Source of the DNA: Legionella donaldsonii
GTDB lineage: Bacteria; Pseudomonadota; Gammaproteobacteria; Legionellales; Legionellaceae
Direction of reading: 5' to 3'
Assembly: GCF_900452385.1 (NCBI RefSeq)
Contig: NZ_UGOA01000001.1
Location: forward strand, 248,001-312,000
DNA length: 64,000 nucleotides
The notes under the pieces: model-generated
Database searches by the model: none
Told to the model about the DNA's origin: nothing
The model's input: the letters and a program-made list of their open reading frames with translations, nothing else
Made by a program: the position numbers and the translations under genes
Part shown: one piece after another, positions 19,864 through 30,814 of the stretch
Layout of the letters: each line of letters starts with the position of its first letter
Position numbering within the stretch: the stretch's first letter is position 1

Positions 19864-20616
19864 ATGAGGAAAAAAATTGTAGCTGGCAATTGGAAAATGA
19901 ATGGTCGATGCGATCAGGTAAAATTTCTATTGCAACAATTACTAGCACTTACCCAGGGAGAGGCGTTAGGAGCTCAATGTGTTGTTATGCCACCTGCGAT
20001 TTACTTGCCATTGGTTAAAGACTATCTGCAGAGCAGCAACATCAGTTGGGGCGCCCAGAATGTTTACCCAAAAGATGCCGGGGCGTTTACCGGGGAATTA
20101 TCCGGACCTATGCTTGCCGATTATGCCTGCAAATATGTGTTAGTGGGGCATTCAGAGCGTAGACACCTATTTAATGAAGATGAAAAATTTGTTGCAGATA
20201 AATTCCACCATGTAAAAGAACATGGTATGATACCGATTCTTTGTGTGGGTGAGACTATCACAGAGCGTGAGCAAGGGCTTACGCAAGAAGTTCTTGCCAA
20301 GCAATTACTCGCAGTGACAAGTATTGGCAAGCGATGTTTTAACGGGTGTGTTGTTGCTTATGAGCCGGTATGGGCAATAGGAACTGGGAAAACAGCTTCG
20401 CCCGAGCAGGTGCAGGAAGTGCATTCTGCAATCAGGACCTTGGTCGCTGAATTTGATAGTGATGATGCTAGGCATTTAACCATCGTTTATGGTGGTAGTG
20501 TGAATGAAAAAAATGCGCGCTCGTTGTTTGCGATGCCGGATGTTGATGGTGGTTTAGTTGGTGGAGCATCCCTTAATGCCCAACAGTTTGTGGATATCTT
20601 GAAATGTATCAATTAA
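19864..20616 (+). CDS. tpiA: Triosephosphate isomerase
   Basis: Interconverts dihydroxyacetone phosphate and glyceraldehyde-3-phosphate. Catalytic His96 (G-H-S-E-R-R) and Glu167 ([10 protein letters not shown]) are present, with the phosphate loop G-G-S-V near residue 211. The 250-residue length is normal. A GGGGGG ribosome site lies just before the ATG. The last 13 bp overlap secG, so the two are translationally linked. The 156-bp gap upstream has a TATATT element but no convincing -35. Confidence 0.96.
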   Translation: MRKKIVAGNWKMNGRCDQVKFLLQQLLALTQGEALGAQCVVMPPAIYLPLVKDYLQSSNISWGAQNVYPKDAGAFTGELSGPMLADYACKYVLVGHSERRHLFNEDEKFVADKFHHVKEHGMIPILCVGETITEREQGLTQEVLAKQLLAVTSIGKRCFNGCVVAYEPVWAIGTGKTASPEQVQEVHSAIRTLVAEFDSDDARHLTIVYGGSVNEKNARSLFAMPDVDGGLVGGASLNAQQFVDILKCIN

Positions 20617-20930
20617 TTTTAATGGTTCATGTGCTGGTCGCCCTGGTCTTAATTGGCTTGGTTTTGATCCAGCATGGTAAAGGTGCCGATATCGGTGCAG
20701 CATTTGGTTCCGGGGCATCTAATACGGTGTTCGGTAGCCAGGGGACAGGTACTTTTCTGTTCAAATTAACTGGTGGTTTGGCACTGACTTTCTTTGTCAC
20801 TAGTTTGTCACTGTCATACATGGTGTCAACACAGTATAAAAAAGCGGAACAACAAGTTATCCCTCATCAAACCAGTGTGCCGGAAAATAAAATTCCAGTA
20901 CCGGTTGATAGCAGTAAGAGCGGAAAATAA
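20604..20930 (+). CDS. secG: Preprotein translocase subunit SecG
   Basis: A small SecYEG partner in the inner membrane that assists protein translocation. Two hydrophobic helices are at about residues 3-23 and 52-72, separated by the conserved [14 protein letters not shown] loop. The 108-residue length and polar C-terminal tail are typical. It overlaps tpiA and is followed 10 bp later by tRNA-Leu, as secG-leuU in E. coli. Confidence 0.94.
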   Translation: MYQLILMVHVLVALVLIGLVLIQHGKGADIGAAFGSGASNTVFGSQGTGTFLFKLTGGLALTFFVTSLSLSYMVSTQYKKAEQQVIPHQTSVPENKIPVPVDSSKSGK

Positions 20931-20940
20931 TAACTAACAT

Positions 20941-21025
20941 GCCGAAGTGGTGGAATTGGTAGACACGCCGTCTTGAGGGGGCGGTGGCGTAAGCCGTGCC
21001 GGTTCGAGTCCGGCCTTCGGCACCA
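20941..21025 (+). tRNA. tRNA-Leu (anticodon GAG)
   Basis: An 85-nt class II tRNA. The acceptor GCCGAAG pairs with CTTCGGC (21015-21021), with encoded CCA at 21023-21025. The anticodon stem CCGTC/GGCGG encloses TTGAGGG, giving GAG at 20975-20977. The T-loop reads GGTTCGAGTCC. It is almost identical in its 5' half to E. coli leuU. No separate promoter is evident, so it may be processed from the secG transcript. Confidence 0.97.
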
Positions 21026-21044
21026 TTAATCCGAGCAATGCGAA

Positions 21045-21404
21045 ATGATGCTATCACAATACTTACCAGTACTTATTTTTATTATAATCGGGCTTGTTAT
21101 AGGCCTTGTAATGCTGACCGCGGGTTCTTTGCTTGGTAAGCATAACCCTGACCCTGCCAAAAATTCGCCTTATGAATGCGGATTTGGTGCCTTCGAAAGT
21201 TCGCATTTACCCTTTGATGTAAGATTCTATCTAATTGCTATATTATTTATCATATTTGATTTGGAAACTGCTTTTTTCTTTCCTTGGGCCTTGGTGTTGC
21301 GCAAGATTGGGTGGTTTGGTTTTTCTGCCATGATGATGTTTCTTGGCCTGTTGGTGATTGGCTTCATCTATGAATGGAAACGGGGCGCGCTTGAATGGGA
21401 ATGA
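21045..21404 (+). CDS. nuoA: NADH-quinone oxidoreductase subunit A
   Basis: A membrane subunit of complex I near the quinone site. The 119 residues have three hydrophobic helices and the conserved Y-E-C-G motif (near residue 44), followed by F-D-V-R-F-Y. It begins 19 bp after the tRNA-Leu gene. The ATG at 21048 is an equally possible start. It is the first gene of a complete nuoABCDEFGHIJKLMN operon. Confidence 0.95.
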   Translation: MMLSQYLPVLIFIIIGLVIGLVMLTAGSLLGKHNPDPAKNSPYECGFGAFESSHLPFDVRFYLIAILFIIFDLETAFFFPWALVLRKIGWFGFSAMMMFLGLLVIGFIYEWKRGALEWE

Positions 21405-21473
21405 GTGTTTTCGTTTTGTAGAAAAGCAACATCACGTTATTATTTGTTAACCCAGAATATTTAGAGGCTTGCT

Positions 21474-21950
21474 ATGGCGGTTGCAGAATTGCAAAAAACT
21501 GGCTTTGTTACAACCTCGGTGGATAAACTGCTTGGTTGGGCGCGTAGCGGTTCAATGTGGCCTATGACCTTTGGTCTTGCCTGTTGTGCCGTAGAAATGA
21601 TGCATGTCGGTGCTGCTCGTTATGATTTGGATCGATTTGGCATTATTTTTAGACCTAGCCCGCGACAATCAGATGTCATGATTGTAGCCGGAACCTTATG
21701 TAACAAAATGGCGCCTGCTTTGCGTAAAGTATACGATCAGATGCCAGAGCCTCGATGGGTTATCTCCATGGGCTCTTGCGCAAATGGTGGCGGCTATTAT
21801 CATTACTCTTATTCGGTAGTGAGAGGTTGCGACCGCATTGTTCCAGTGGATGTCTATGTACCAGGTTGCCCGCCAACTGCCGAAGCGCTTCTCTATGGCA
21901 TTATTCAGCTACAGAACAAAATCAGGCGCAAACAGATAATTGAGGCTTGA
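21474..21950 (+). CDS. nuoB: NADH-quinone oxidoreductase subunit B
   Basis: A peripheral-arm subunit carrying the terminal Fe-S cluster N2. The cluster ligands are visible as the tandem Cys pair in G-L-A-C-C-A-V-E-M, the Cys in M-G-S-C-A, and the Cys in V-P-G-C-P-P. The 158-residue length is normal. NuoC follows 22 bp later. Confidence 0.97.
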   Translation: MAVAELQKTGFVTTSVDKLLGWARSGSMWPMTFGLACCAVEMMHVGAARYDLDRFGIIFRPSPRQSDVMIVAGTLCNKMAPALRKVYDQMPEPRWVISMGSCANGGGYYHYSYSVVRGCDRIVPVDVYVPGCPPTAEALLYGIIQLQNKIRRKQIIEA

Positions 21951-21972
21951 GACCAGCACAGGTGCATATCAG

Positions 21973-22656
21973 ATGACAAAATTAACCGATTTGGCTGAAA
22001 AATTAACTTCAGAATTGAATGGCTTGTTTTCTTCAATTAGTGTAGCCAACGATGAAATTACCCTTGAGTGTGAGGTTGGCAAGCTTAAGACGACCTTACA
22101 GCAACTATGTATTCATGAATTATTTTTGTTTGATCAACTCATTGATTTGTGCGCTGTAGATTATTTGTCGTACGGCGAATACGATTGGGAGACAGAGTCA
22201 GCCACAGAAAGTGGCTTTTCGCGTGGAGTAGAACGGCAGGAAGCAAAAGCTTACGCATTGACCAAGCCGCGCTTTGCAGTAGTTTACCATTTATTATCGA
22301 CTAAGAAGAACCACCGAGTGCGCGTAAAAGCCTTTGTTGAGGAATCCCATTTAGTTGTTCCTTCAGTACACGATATTTGGAAGGGGGCAAATTGGTTTGA
22401 ACGAGAAGCGTATGACTTGTATGGAATTTTATTTGAAAACCACCCTGACCTGAGACGCATTCTTACTGACTATGGATTTATTGGTCATCCCTTCCGTAAA
22501 GATTTCCCGCTTAGTGGCCATGTAGAAATGCGTTATGATGCACAGTTGCAAAAAGTAATCTACGAACCAGTAGATATCGAACCAAGAATTTTAGTCCCTA
22601 AAGTAATACGAAACGACAATCGCTATCTTGACAAAAACGGAGCGAGCAATGATTGA
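21973..22656 (+). CDS. nuoC: NADH-quinone oxidoreductase subunit C
   Basis: The 30-kDa peripheral subunit of complex I, here separate from NuoD as in most non-enteric bacteria. The signature [10 protein letters not shown] is followed by H-P-D-L-R-R-I-L. The ATG at 21973 gives 227 residues; a TTG at 21940 would overlap nuoB and has no homologous N-terminus in view. The 3' end overlaps nuoD by eight bases. Confidence 0.95.
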   Translation: MTKLTDLAEKLTSELNGLFSSISVANDEITLECEVGKLKTTLQQLCIHELFLFDQLIDLCAVDYLSYGEYDWETESATESGFSRGVERQEAKAYALTKPRFAVVYHLLSTKKNHRVRVKAFVEESHLVVPSVHDIWKGANWFEREAYDLYGILFENHPDLRRILTDYGFIGHPFRKDFPLSGHVEMRYDAQLQKVIYEPVDIEPRILVPKVIRNDNRYLDKNGASND

Positions 22657-23902
22657 ATTAAAGAATTACACGCTCAATTTTGGTCCACAACATCCGGCAG
22701 CTCACGGGGTATTGCGCCTTGTTCTTGAGTTGGAAGGTGAAACCATTACCCGTGCCGATCCCCATATTGGATTGCTGCATCGCGCCACTGAAAAATTGGC
22801 TGAAACCAAGCCTTACCTACAAAGTATAGGTTACATGGATAGGCTTGATTATGTTTCCATGATGTGCAACGAACATGCCTATGTTCTTGCTCTGGAAAAA
22901 CTGCTGGGCATAGATATTCCTTTACGGGCAAAATACATCCGCACTATGTTTGACGAGGTGACCCGTATTTTGAATCATCTGCTCTGGTTAGGAGCGATTG
23001 CCTTAGATATTGGCGCCATGACGGTATTTCTCTACTGTTTCCGCGAGCGTGAAGATTTGTTTGACTGCTATGAGGCTGTTTCCGGTGCCCGCATGCATGC
23101 TACTTATTATCGTCCCGGTGGTGTAGCACGTGATTTACCAAATACGATGCCAAAGTACAAACCTTCGCGTTGGCATAATGAGCGCGAAGTTGAAAAAATG
23201 AATGTCCACCGAGAAGGTAGTTTATTGGATTTCTTGTGGGCTTTTACCGAACGCTTCCCAAAATGTGTTGATGAGTATGAAACCCTACTTACTGATAACC
23301 GTATTTGGAAACAGCGTACAGTTGATATTGGTATTGTTTCACCTGAAGAGGCATTACAATGGGGATTTACTGGACCCATGTTACGCGGTTCCGGTGTGGC
23401 GTGGGATCTGCGTAAAAAACAACCTTATGCTGCTTATGATCAGGTAGATTTTGACATTCCGGTAGGTAAAACAGGCGATTGCTATGACCGCTACTTAGTA
23501 CGAGTAGAAGAATTACGGCAATCAAATAACATTGTCAGGCAGTGTATTGAATGGTTGCGTGATAATCCTGGCCCGGTAAAAATTGATGATAACAAGATTA
23601 CGCCACCAAAGCGTGAAAAGATGAAACATGATATGGAGGCATTGATTCATCATTTTAAACTTTTCACGGAAGGGTTTTGTTTGCCGCAAGGCGAAGTCTA
23701 TAGTGCGGTTGAGGCTCCCAAAGGTGAATTTGGTATTTATTTGGTGTCAGATGGGGCTAACAAGCCTTACCGCATGAAAATTCGTGCGCCGGGGTTTGCT
23801 CATTTATCAAGTTTCGATGCGATGGTGAGAGGGCATATGCTTGCTGATGGAGTCGCGATTCTTGCAAGTCAAGACATTGTATTTGGTGAGATTGACCGAT
23901 AG
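22649..23902 (+). CDS. nuoD: NADH-quinone oxidoreductase subunit D
   Basis: The 49-kDa quinone-binding subunit of complex I. The N-terminal M-I-E-L-K-N-Y with the G-P-Q-H-P-A-A-H-G block is diagnostic, and the 417-residue length matches the separate-NuoD form. The ATG at 22649 has GGAG seven bases upstream and is preferred over a TTG 21 bases earlier. Its stop is followed by an unusual 193-bp gap with a repeat element before nuoE. Confidence 0.97.
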   Translation: MIELKNYTLNFGPQHPAAHGVLRLVLELEGETITRADPHIGLLHRATEKLAETKPYLQSIGYMDRLDYVSMMCNEHAYVLALEKLLGIDIPLRAKYIRTMFDEVTRILNHLLWLGAIALDIGAMTVFLYCFREREDLFDCYEAVSGARMHATYYRPGGVARDLPNTMPKYKPSRWHNEREVEKMNVHREGSLLDFLWAFTERFPKCVDEYETLLTDNRIWKQRTVDIGIVSPEEALQWGFTGPMLRGSGVAWDLRKKQPYAAYDQVDFDIPVGKTGDCYDRYLVRVEELRQSNNIVRQCIEWLRDNPGPVKIDDNKITPPKREKMKHDMEALIHHFKLFTEGFCLPQGEVYSAVEAPKGEFGIYLVSDGANKPYRMKIRAPGFAHLSSFDAMVRGHMLADGVAILASQDIVFGEIDR

Positions 23903-23907
23903 ATTAA

Positions 23908-24053
23908 TAGACTTCTCTCGAAACACGCTGCATTAAGAGCAGGGGGGAGAAGAAATGGCGTGCAGAACAACAGCGAGCATGTGAGTGAATGGGATTCGAG
24001 CAAGGTATCGACGAAGCAATGCTCCAATGAAGTAGAGTTTCGAAAGAAGTCTA
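23908..24053. repeat. Inverted-repeat element inside the nuo operon
   Basis: TAGACTTCTCTCGAAAC (23908-23924) and GTTTCGAAAGAAGTCTA (24037-24053) are inverted at 16 of 17 positions and bound a 146-bp block in the nuoD-nuoE gap. Elsewhere in the operon gaps are mostly under 25 bp (69 bp between nuoA and nuoB). The interior has no credible ORF. MITE-like size and termini suggest a non-autonomous mobile or structured repeat; genome copy number is unknown. Confidence 0.7.
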
Positions 24054-24095
24054 ATGAGCATGGTCTCATTATTAACACATTAAAGGTTAGAAAGA

Positions 24096-24599
24096 ATGTC
24101 TGAGAATTCAGCTAAATTACTTCGTCAATTTGTTTCATCTGCGGGTATGGATGAAATTGACCATTGGATCGCCAAGTATCCAGCAGATCAACGGCAATCT
24201 GCTGTGATGCGTGCATTGATGATTGTCCAGGAAGAACAAGGGTCGTTGACCCCTGGTCTCATGGATGCGGTAGCAGATTATTTGGAAATGCCTGCTATTG
24301 CAGTTTACGAAGTAGCAAGTTTTTACACGATGTATGAACTAAAACCCACGGGACGGCATTTGGTAAATGTCTGCACCAATATTTCATGCAAACTGTGTGG
24401 TTCAGCAACGGTTGTGGAGCATTTGCAGAAAAAGCTGGGGATCAAGTTGGGTGAAACGACTGCTGATGGTCGATACACGTTAAGGTCAGTTGAATGCCTT
24501 GGTGCCTGTGTAAATGCGCCAATGATGCAGGTAGATAAAGATTATCACGAGAACCTGACCACTGATAAAATTGATAAAGTCTTGGAACAATACCAATGA
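24096..24599 (+). CDS. nuoE: NADH-quinone oxidoreductase subunit E
   Basis: The 24-kDa thioredoxin-like subunit holding a [2Fe-2S] cluster next to NuoF. Ligand Cys residues are seen in C-T-N-I-S-C (about 93-98) and in the C-L-G-A-C pair near 133-137. The 167-residue length is typical. AAAGG precedes the ATG. Its stop abuts the first possible nuoF start. Confidence 0.95.
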   Translation: MSENSAKLLRQFVSSAGMDEIDHWIAKYPADQRQSAVMRALMIVQEEQGSLTPGLMDAVADYLEMPAIAVYEVASFYTMYELKPTGRHLVNVCTNISCKLCGSATVVEHLQKKLGIKLGETTADGRYTLRSVECLGACVNAPMMQVDKDYHENLTTDKIDKVLEQYQ

Positions 24600-24617
24600 A
24601 TGATAGAGGTGGTTGTC

Positions 24618-25895
24618 ATGGTTGAACAAAATCAAGTCTGTTACCGTACTTTCCATTTGCAAGAACCATGGACTTTGGCTGCCTATCAAAGTATCGGCGG
24701 TTATAGTGCATGGCGGCGTATTCTGAAAGAACAGACACCGCCGCAACAGATCATCGATGAATTAAAAACGTCTGCTTTACGTGGTCGTGGTGGTGCAGGA
24801 TTTCCCACCGGCCTGAAGTGGAGTTTTATGAATCGTAACGCGCAGATCCAAAAATACGTGGTATGCAATTCTGATGAGGGAGAGCCGGGTACGTGTAAGG
24901 ATCGAGAGATTTTAAGCCGTAACCCGCATCAATTAATCGAAGGAATGGCTATTGCAGGCTATGTAATGGGTGCTACCGTAGGTTACAACTACATTCGCGG
25001 CGAGTTCTGGGAGCCTTTCCTAAAAACAGAATCCGCACTGAAAGAGGCTTATGCCGCAGGTTTATTGGGTAAGAATATTTTAGGTTCAGGCGTTGATTTT
25101 GATCTTTATAATCACCTGGGCGCCGGTGCTTATATTTGCGGGGAAGAAACCGCTTTATTGAATTCCCTGGAAGGTAAAAAAGGACAGCCCCGATTTAAAC
25201 CGCCTTTCCCAGCCAACTATGGTCTTTATGGTAAACCCACAACGATTAATAATACAGAAACATTCGCTTCTGTTCCTGTCATTATGGAAAAAGGGGGCGA
25301 GTGGTTTCTCCAGTTAGGTAAACCTAATAACGGCGGCGCAAAGTGTTTCAGCGTGAGCGGTCATGTTAACAAGCCAGCAAATTTCGAAATACCTTTAGGT
25401 ACTCCATTTAAAACTTTATTGGAATTGGCAGGCGGTGTCCGTGAAGGGAGAAAAATCAAAGCAGTCATCCCTGGTGGAACATCTATGCCAGTATTACCAG
25501 GCGACGTTATGATGAACCTGGATATGGATTATGACAGCATCCAAAAAGCGGGTTCAGGTTTGGGTTCGGGTGCAGTCATCGTAATGGATGAGACCACCTG
25601 TATGGTCGATGCACTTTATCGTATTTCCGAATTCTATATGGACGAATCCTGTGGACAATGTACACCCTGCCGAGAAGGGACAGGTTGGCTGGTTCGCTTA
25701 ATCCACCGAATCAAAGAAGGACACGGTGAACCTGGTGATATTGAAAAGCTGGTAAACGTTGCCGACAAAATTGAAGGTCGTACTATCTGTGCACTTGGCG
25801 AAGCGGCAGCATGGCCGGTACAAAGTTTCGTAAAGCATTTTTATCATGAATTTGATTATTTCATTAAGCATAAACGCTCGGTCGTCGCAGCATAA
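24618..25895 (+). CDS. nuoF: NADH-quinone oxidoreductase subunit F
   Basis: The NADH- and FMN-binding subunit of complex I. Seen in order: [10 protein letters not shown] (NADH site), N-S-D-E-G-E-P-G-T (FMN site), [13 protein letters not shown], and the [4Fe-4S] ligand run [13 protein letters not shown]. The ATG at 24618 follows GAGGTGG at good spacing; an in-frame ATG at 24600, just after the nuoE stop, lacks this. Length 425 residues. Confidence 0.96.
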   Translation: MVEQNQVCYRTFHLQEPWTLAAYQSIGGYSAWRRILKEQTPPQQIIDELKTSALRGRGGAGFPTGLKWSFMNRNAQIQKYVVCNSDEGEPGTCKDREILSRNPHQLIEGMAIAGYVMGATVGYNYIRGEFWEPFLKTESALKEAYAAGLLGKNILGSGVDFDLYNHLGAGAYICGEETALLNSLEGKKGQPRFKPPFPANYGLYGKPTTINNTETFASVPVIMEKGGEWFLQLGKPNNGGAKCFSVSGHVNKPANFEIPLGTPFKTLLELAGGVREGRKIKAVIPGGTSMPVLPGDVMMNLDMDYDSIQKAGSGLGSGAVIVMDETTCMVDALYRISEFYMDESCGQCTPCREGTGWLVRLIHRIKEGHGEPGDIEKLVNVADKIEGRTICALGEAAAWPVQSFVKHFYHEFDYFIKHKRSVVAA

Positions 25896-25913
25896 TTGAA
25901 GAAGGTTTAAACA

Positions 25914-28265
25914 ATGGCCACCATTGAAATTGACGGTAAAACATTTGAAGTCGAAAACGGTAAAATGATCATCGAGGTTGCTGATGAGGCGGGAATCTAT
26001 ATTCCCCGTTTCTGCTACCACAAGAAATTATCTGTAGCAGCCAACTGCCGTATGTGTTTAGTCCAAGTCGAAAATGGACGTAAACCAGTACCTGCTTGTG
26101 CGACGCCGATTACTAACGGCATGAAGGTGTTTACAAAATCCGAAGAGGCTATCCGTTCGCAAGAAGCGGTAATGGAGTTTTTGTTGATCAACCATCCCCT
26201 GGATTGTCCTATCTGCGATCAGGGTGGCGAGTGCGAATTACAAGATATCTCCATGGGATTTGGTTATGATGCGTCCGAATATGAAGAAACCAAGCGTTCC
26301 GTCGTCGACGATGATTTGGGTTCATTGATAGCTACCGAAATGACTCGCTGTATCCATTGTACTCGCTGTGTACGCTTTGGGGATGAAGTTGCTGGAGTCC
26401 CTGAGTTGGGTGCGACAGGTCGCGGTGAAAAAATGCAGATTGGCACCTACATTCAACACAGCCTGGTTTCAGAGGTGTCTGGCAATGTTATTGATCTTTG
26501 CCCAGTGGGAGCACTGACTTCCAAACCCTACCGCTTTACTGCCAGAGCCTGGGAAATGACTCAGCACGATAGCTTGGCTCCACACGATTGTTTAGGCTCA
26601 AATGTTTATTTACATGTCCGACGCGAAGAGTTAATGCGCGCAGTACCTAAAGAAAACGAAGCGATTAATGAAACCTGGATATCTGATAGAGACCGATTTA
26701 GCTACTTAGGGCTGAACAGCGAAGCACGTGCAAGCCAGCCGATGATTAAAAGAAACGGTCAATGGGAAACGGTAGATTGGCAAACAGCACTTAAATTTGC
26801 TGCTGAAGGAATAAGTCGTGTTATTAAACAGCACGGTCCAGAGCAGTTTGCTGCCTTCGCATCACCATCCTCCAGTTTGGAGGAGCTTTATCTGTTGCAA
26901 AAATTCATGCGGGAATTAGGGGTTAACAATTTAGACCATCGTCTCCAACAAACCGATTTCCGTGATCAAAACAATCAAGGAACGATGCCTACCAGTTCTT
27001 TGAAATATGCCGAGTTGGAAAACCAGCAGGCTATTTTGTTGCTGGGTTGCAACATTCATCGGGAAGTACCACTTGCTGGTATTCGAGCACGTAAGGCTTT
27101 CCGAAATGGAGCAAAATTATTTGCTATCAATCCAGTTGATTATGATTACCATTTTGATCTCGCCGGTAAAGCGATTGTTTCTCCACAGGAAATGCCTATG
27201 CAACTTGCCAAATTGGTATTGGCAATGACTGAAGACGTTAAAAAATTACCGGAAGAAGTACAGAAACTGCTGCTTGGCTTAGAAATTGATGAGACAACGA
27301 AGGCAATGGCTAAAGCACTGAGCCAACCCAAGGCTGCCATAATCACCGGTGCATTATGTGAAAATCACCCTGATGCCTCTTTGCTACGCACATTGGTTTA
27401 TTTGCTTGAAGAAAACGGTGGTGTCAGCGTTTTAAGGCTTACCCAGGGGGCAAATAGCGCAGGTGCATGTCTCGCAGGCATGTTACCGCACCGTACTGTT
27501 GCCGGCAAAACTGTAGAGACTAGTGGCATGGATGTGCAAGCTGCACTGGATGCCAAATTAAAAGGATATTTTTTACTTGCAGTTGAGCCTGGATTTGATT
27601 TTGCTAATCCTTATCGTGCCAGGCAGTCTATGCTTGGTGCTGAATTTGTAGTGATGCTTTCGGCATTCCAAAATGAGTCCATGCAAGATTACGCAGATGT
27701 CATTTTGCCAATGGCACCTTATGCTGAAACGTCTGGTACTTACATTAATGTTGATAAATTATGGCAAACCGTAAAGGGTGCAAAGTCGCCACATGGTGAA
27801 GCCCGACCAGCCTGGAAAATTTTACGTGTACTTGCAAATTTATTGCAATGCAAAGATTTCCAGCAGGTTTCCTCTGAGGAAGTATTAGCAGAAGTAAAAT
27901 CATTGGCAGGAATGGTTGCGGAAATCAAATATCAACCGTACTATCCGGAGTCGCTGCCTGTGATCAATAAACAGTTGGTGCGTGTGGGAGAATGGCCTTT
28001 ATATCGCTGTGACAGCATCGTGCGTCATGCACAGGCACTGCAGTTATGTGCAGCATCTGAATCGGCCTGCATAAGGATTCATCCAACGACTGCTAACAGA
28101 TTGAAATTAGATGAGGTTGCCACTGTATCTCAAGGTGATATTGAGATAACATTGCCGCTTAAACGTGACGAGCGCATGGCACCCGATGTTGTATGGGTAG
28201 CAAACGCAATGCCGGAAACAGCAGATTTAGGGCACTCTTTTGCTGCAATAACTATCAAGCGCTAA
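25914..28265 (+). CDS. nuoG: NADH-quinone oxidoreductase subunit G
   Basis: The large Fe-S subunit of complex I, 783 residues. The N-terminal ferredoxin-like domain has C-Y-H-K-K and C-R-M-C (2Fe-2S), then the His-Cys3 site (H-P-L-D-C-P-I-C-D-Q-G-G-E-C) and C-I-H-C-T-R-C-V-R. The rest is the molybdopterin-oxidoreductase-like domain without a catalytic cofactor. GAAGG precedes the ATG, 18 bp after nuoF. Confidence 0.96.
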   Translation: MATIEIDGKTFEVENGKMIIEVADEAGIYIPRFCYHKKLSVAANCRMCLVQVENGRKPVPACATPITNGMKVFTKSEEAIRSQEAVMEFLLINHPLDCPICDQGGECELQDISMGFGYDASEYEETKRSVVDDDLGSLIATEMTRCIHCTRCVRFGDEVAGVPELGATGRGEKMQIGTYIQHSLVSEVSGNVIDLCPVGALTSKPYRFTARAWEMTQHDSLAPHDCLGSNVYLHVRREELMRAVPKENEAINETWISDRDRFSYLGLNSEARASQPMIKRNGQWETVDWQTALKFAAEGISRVIKQHGPEQFAAFASPSSSLEELYLLQKFMRELGVNNLDHRLQQTDFRDQNNQGTMPTSSLKYAELENQQAILLLGCNIHREVPLAGIRARKAFRNGAKLFAINPVDYDYHFDLAGKAIVSPQEMPMQLAKLVLAMTEDVKKLPEEVQKLLLGLEIDETTKAMAKALSQPKAAIITGALCENHPDASLLRTLVYLLEENGGVSVLRLTQGANSAGACLAGMLPHRTVAGKTVETSGMDVQAALDAKLKGYFLLAVEPGFDFANPYRARQSMLGAEFVVMLSAFQNESMQDYADVILPMAPYAETSGTYINVDKLWQTVKGAKSPHGEARPAWKILRVLANLLQCKDFQQVSSEEVLAEVKSLAGMVAEIKYQPYYPESLPVINKQLVRVGEWPLYRCDSIVRHAQALQLCAASESACIRIHPTTANRLKLDEVATVSQGDIEITLPLKRDERMAPDVVWVANAMPETADLGHSFAAITIKR

Positions 28266-28277
28266 ACAGGTAAAAAT

Positions 28278-29300
28278 ATGCTACAAGATATCGGCATTTT
28301 GCTCTGGATCATTATCAAGATCCTGGTTATAGTGATTCCACTCCTTATTGGAGTGGCGTATTTAACCTATGCTGAACGCAAGGTAATCGGTTATATTCAG
28401 GTTCGTATAGGACCCAATCGTGTTGGTATATTGGGGTTACTGCAGCCTTTTGCTGATCTCTTCAAGCTAATCACTAAGGAAGTTATTGTTCCTAGCAGAT
28501 CAAATAAATACCTGTTTGTGATAGCACCTCTCTTTGCACTTGCTCCTGCCTTGGCAGGCTGGGCTGTTATCCCTTTTTCGCAGGGAATTGTTTTAGCAAA
28601 TGTTAATGCTGGTGTTTTATATCTCTTTGCCCTAAGTTCCCTTGGTGTTTACGGAGTATTGATAGCCGGTTGGGCTTCAAACTCAAAATATGCCATGTTT
28701 GGTTCCCTGCGTAGTGCGGCGCAAACAGTATCTTATGAGATTGCCATGGGATTTGCTTTTGTTGGCGTATTGCTGGCAGCTGGCAGCATGAATCTAAGTG
28801 AGATTGTTTTATCCCAACGCGGCGGCATTTGGCATTGGTGGTTCTTACCTTTACTGCCCTTATTCATTGTTTTTTGGATTGCGGGGATCGCCGAAACAAA
28901 CAGAGCACCTTTTGATTTGGCAGAAGGGGAATCAGAAATCGTGGCTGGTTTCCATGTGGAATATTCAGGAATTGGCTTTGCCTTGTTCTTTCTTTCCGAA
29001 TATGCAAGCATGATTTTACTTTCTACCGTCATGGCTATTTTATTTTTGGGTGGTTGGTTATCACCTTTTGAGGGAATGCCGGTCCTTGGTGACATTTTCT
29101 TTTTTGTCCCCGGTTTTGTTTGGTTACTCGCTAAAATTTCATTCTTTCTTTTTGTTTATTTATGGGTCCGCGCCACTTTCCCACGTTATCGCTATGATCA
29201 ACTTATGCGTTTAGGATGGAAAGTTTTGATCCCGGTGACCATTGTATGGGTTATTGTTACGGCCCTAATGGTTGTAGCTGAACTTAAACCTTGGTTTTAA
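28278..29300 (+). CDS. nuoH: NADH-quinone oxidoreductase subunit H
   Basis: The membrane subunit linking the quinone chamber to the proton pumps. The 340 residues have about eight hydrophobic helices. The conserved [20 protein letters not shown] block and [15 protein letters not shown] (quinone-site loop) are intact. Confidence 0.97.
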   Translation: MLQDIGILLWIIIKILVIVIPLLIGVAYLTYAERKVIGYIQVRIGPNRVGILGLLQPFADLFKLITKEVIVPSRSNKYLFVIAPLFALAPALAGWAVIPFSQGIVLANVNAGVLYLFALSSLGVYGVLIAGWASNSKYAMFGSLRSAAQTVSYEIAMGFAFVGVLLAAGSMNLSEIVLSQRGGIWHWWFLPLLPLFIVFWIAGIAETNRAPFDLAEGESEIVAGFHVEYSGIGFALFFLSEYASMILLSTVMAILFLGGWLSPFEGMPVLGDIFFFVPGFVWLLAKISFFLFVYLWVRATFPRYRYDQLMRLGWKVLIPVTIVWVIVTALMVVAELKPWF

Positions 29301-29320
29301 CCAGTCAACTGAGCAAACGA

Positions 29321-29821
29321 ATGAAACAAGTATATCGCTATATCAGACATTATATTCGTAGCTTCCTGCTTCTGGAATTACTATCCGGTTTGAAGCTAAC
29401 AGGGAAATATTTTTTTAAAAAGAAAGTGACCGTACAATTCCCTGAGGAACAGACACCGCTGTCTCCCCGTTTTCGCGGCTTGTTGGCATTACGGCGGTAT
29501 CCAAATGGGGAAGAAAGGTGCATAGCCTGCAAATTATGTGAAGCAGTTTGTCCTGCTCTTGCTATTACCATTGAATCAGAACCACGAGAGGATGGATCTC
29601 GTCGGACTACCCGCTACGATATTGATATGTTTAAATGTATCAATTGCGGTTTGTGCGAGGAATCCTGTCCCGTCGATTCAATCGTAGTAACACCGATCCA
29701 TCATTATCATATTAGTGAGCGTGGTCAGAATATTATGACGAAAGAGAAACTGCTTGCAGTGGGCAGCCTAATGGAAAAGAAATTGGCCGCAGACAGAGAC
29801 GCTGATAAAGAATGGCGCTAA
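29321..29821 (+). CDS. nuoI: NADH-quinone oxidoreductase subunit I
   Basis: The 8Fe ferredoxin-type subunit carrying clusters N6a and N6b. Two C-x2-C-x2-C-x3-C-P motifs are complete: [12 protein letters not shown] and [12 protein letters not shown]. The ATG at 29321 gives 166 residues; an upstream TTG would overlap nuoH and adds an unrelated tail. Confidence 0.96.
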   Translation: MKQVYRYIRHYIRSFLLLELLSGLKLTGKYFFKKKVTVQFPEEQTPLSPRFRGLLALRRYPNGEERCIACKLCEAVCPALAITIESEPREDGSRRTTRYDIDMFKCINCGLCEESCPVDSIVVTPIHHYHISERGQNIMTKEKLLAVGSLMEKKLAADRDADKEWR

Positions 29822-29832
29822 TGGGGTAAAAA

Positions 29833-30489
29833 ATGCATCAATTATTTTTAGACATAGTTTTCTACGTATTTGCAGGGTTGTCGATACTATCCGCCCTGAT
29901 GGTTATTACACAAAATAATCCTGTACGCTGCGTCTTGTTTTTGGTCTTGACCTTTTTTGCAAGCTCTGTGCTTTGGATACTCGTTGAAGCAGAGTTTTTA
30001 GCACTTATACTTGTCTTGGTTTATGTTGGTGCTGTGATGACCCTGTTTTTATTCGTGGTCATGATGCTTAATATTGATACAGAGTCGATGAAAGCACATT
30101 TTGTTCGCTATCTGCCATTTGGTTTGATTTTGGTTGCGTTGCTGACAGGGTTGCTCTTGGTTGCTGTCCCTGAAGACACCTTTAAAACCGACGTGGAACA
30201 ACCTGCACTGATGAGTGCACAAACAGGCTCAAGCACAACAATAGATGAGAGTAATGGCGTTGAGCCAGCGAAAGCATTATCCAATACTGAAAAAATAGGA
30301 ATGGTGCTTTACACCGATTATGTTTTTGCATTTGAAATTGCCGCGGTTCTACTTTTAGTGGCGATCATTTCTGCAATTACTTTGGCGCATCGGGGAGCGA
30401 TTCGTTCTAAACGACAGAATATTGTTGGGCAGATTATGACTCGTCGCGAGGATAGGGTCAAACTTGTCAAAATGAAGCCCGAGAAATAA
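29833..30489 (+). CDS. nuoJ: NADH-quinone oxidoreductase subunit J
   Basis: A membrane subunit of complex I with about five hydrophobic helices. The loop V-Y-V-G-A-V-M-T-L-F-L-F-V (near residues 60-75) is the conserved pi-bulge helix. The 218-residue protein has a polar insertion (about 118-155) rich in S, T, E before the last helix, and a basic tail. GGGG precedes the ATG. Confidence 0.94.
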   Translation: MHQLFLDIVFYVFAGLSILSALMVITQNNPVRCVLFLVLTFFASSVLWILVEAEFLALILVLVYVGAVMTLFLFVVMMLNIDTESMKAHFVRYLPFGLILVALLTGLLLVAVPEDTFKTDVEQPALMSAQTGSSTTIDESNGVEPAKALSNTEKIGMVLYTDYVFAFEIAAVLLLVAIISAITLAHRGAIRSKRQNIVGQIMTRREDRVKLVKMKPEK

Positions 30490-30504
30490 ACACTAGGAAA
30501 ATTG

Positions 30505-30810
30505 ATGATACCAGTAAACAATTATTTGATATTGGCTGCGATTTTGTTTGGTTTGAGCCTCGTAGGCATCATGCTGAATCGCAAAAATATAATACTGCTG
30601 TTGGTTTGTATTGAACTGATGCTGCTGGCAGTCAACACCAATTTTGTCGCCTTTTCCCATTTCTATGGTGGGGTTGCTGGTGAAGTATTTGTTTTCTTTA
30701 TCCTGACGGTTGCCGCAGCTGAGGCAGCGATAGGTTTGGCTATAGTGATGTTGCTGTACCGTAACAGGGGCAATATCGATGTCGATAAGATGAATCATTT
30801 AAAAGGTTAA
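30505..30810 (+). CDS. nuoK: NADH-quinone oxidoreductase subunit K
   Basis: A small antiporter-like subunit with three helices, homologous to MrpC. The ATG at 30505 gives 101 residues beginning M-I-P, as in E. coli NuoK, and has AGGA six bases upstream; a TTG one codon earlier is less likely. The conserved Glu residues of the proton path are in I-E-L-M-L and A-E-A-A-I-G. Confidence 0.95.
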   Translation: MIPVNNYLILAAILFGLSLVGIMLNRKNIILLLVCIELMLLAVNTNFVAFSHFYGGVAGEVFVFFILTVAAAEAAIGLAIVMLLYRNRGNIDVDKMNHLKG

Positions 30811-30814
30811 CAAC

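Noticed and set aside
23869..24078. 69-codon minus-strand frame across the nuoD-nuoE gap
   Set aside because: It spans the inverted-repeat element and part of nuoD; no ribosome site and no recognisable protein.
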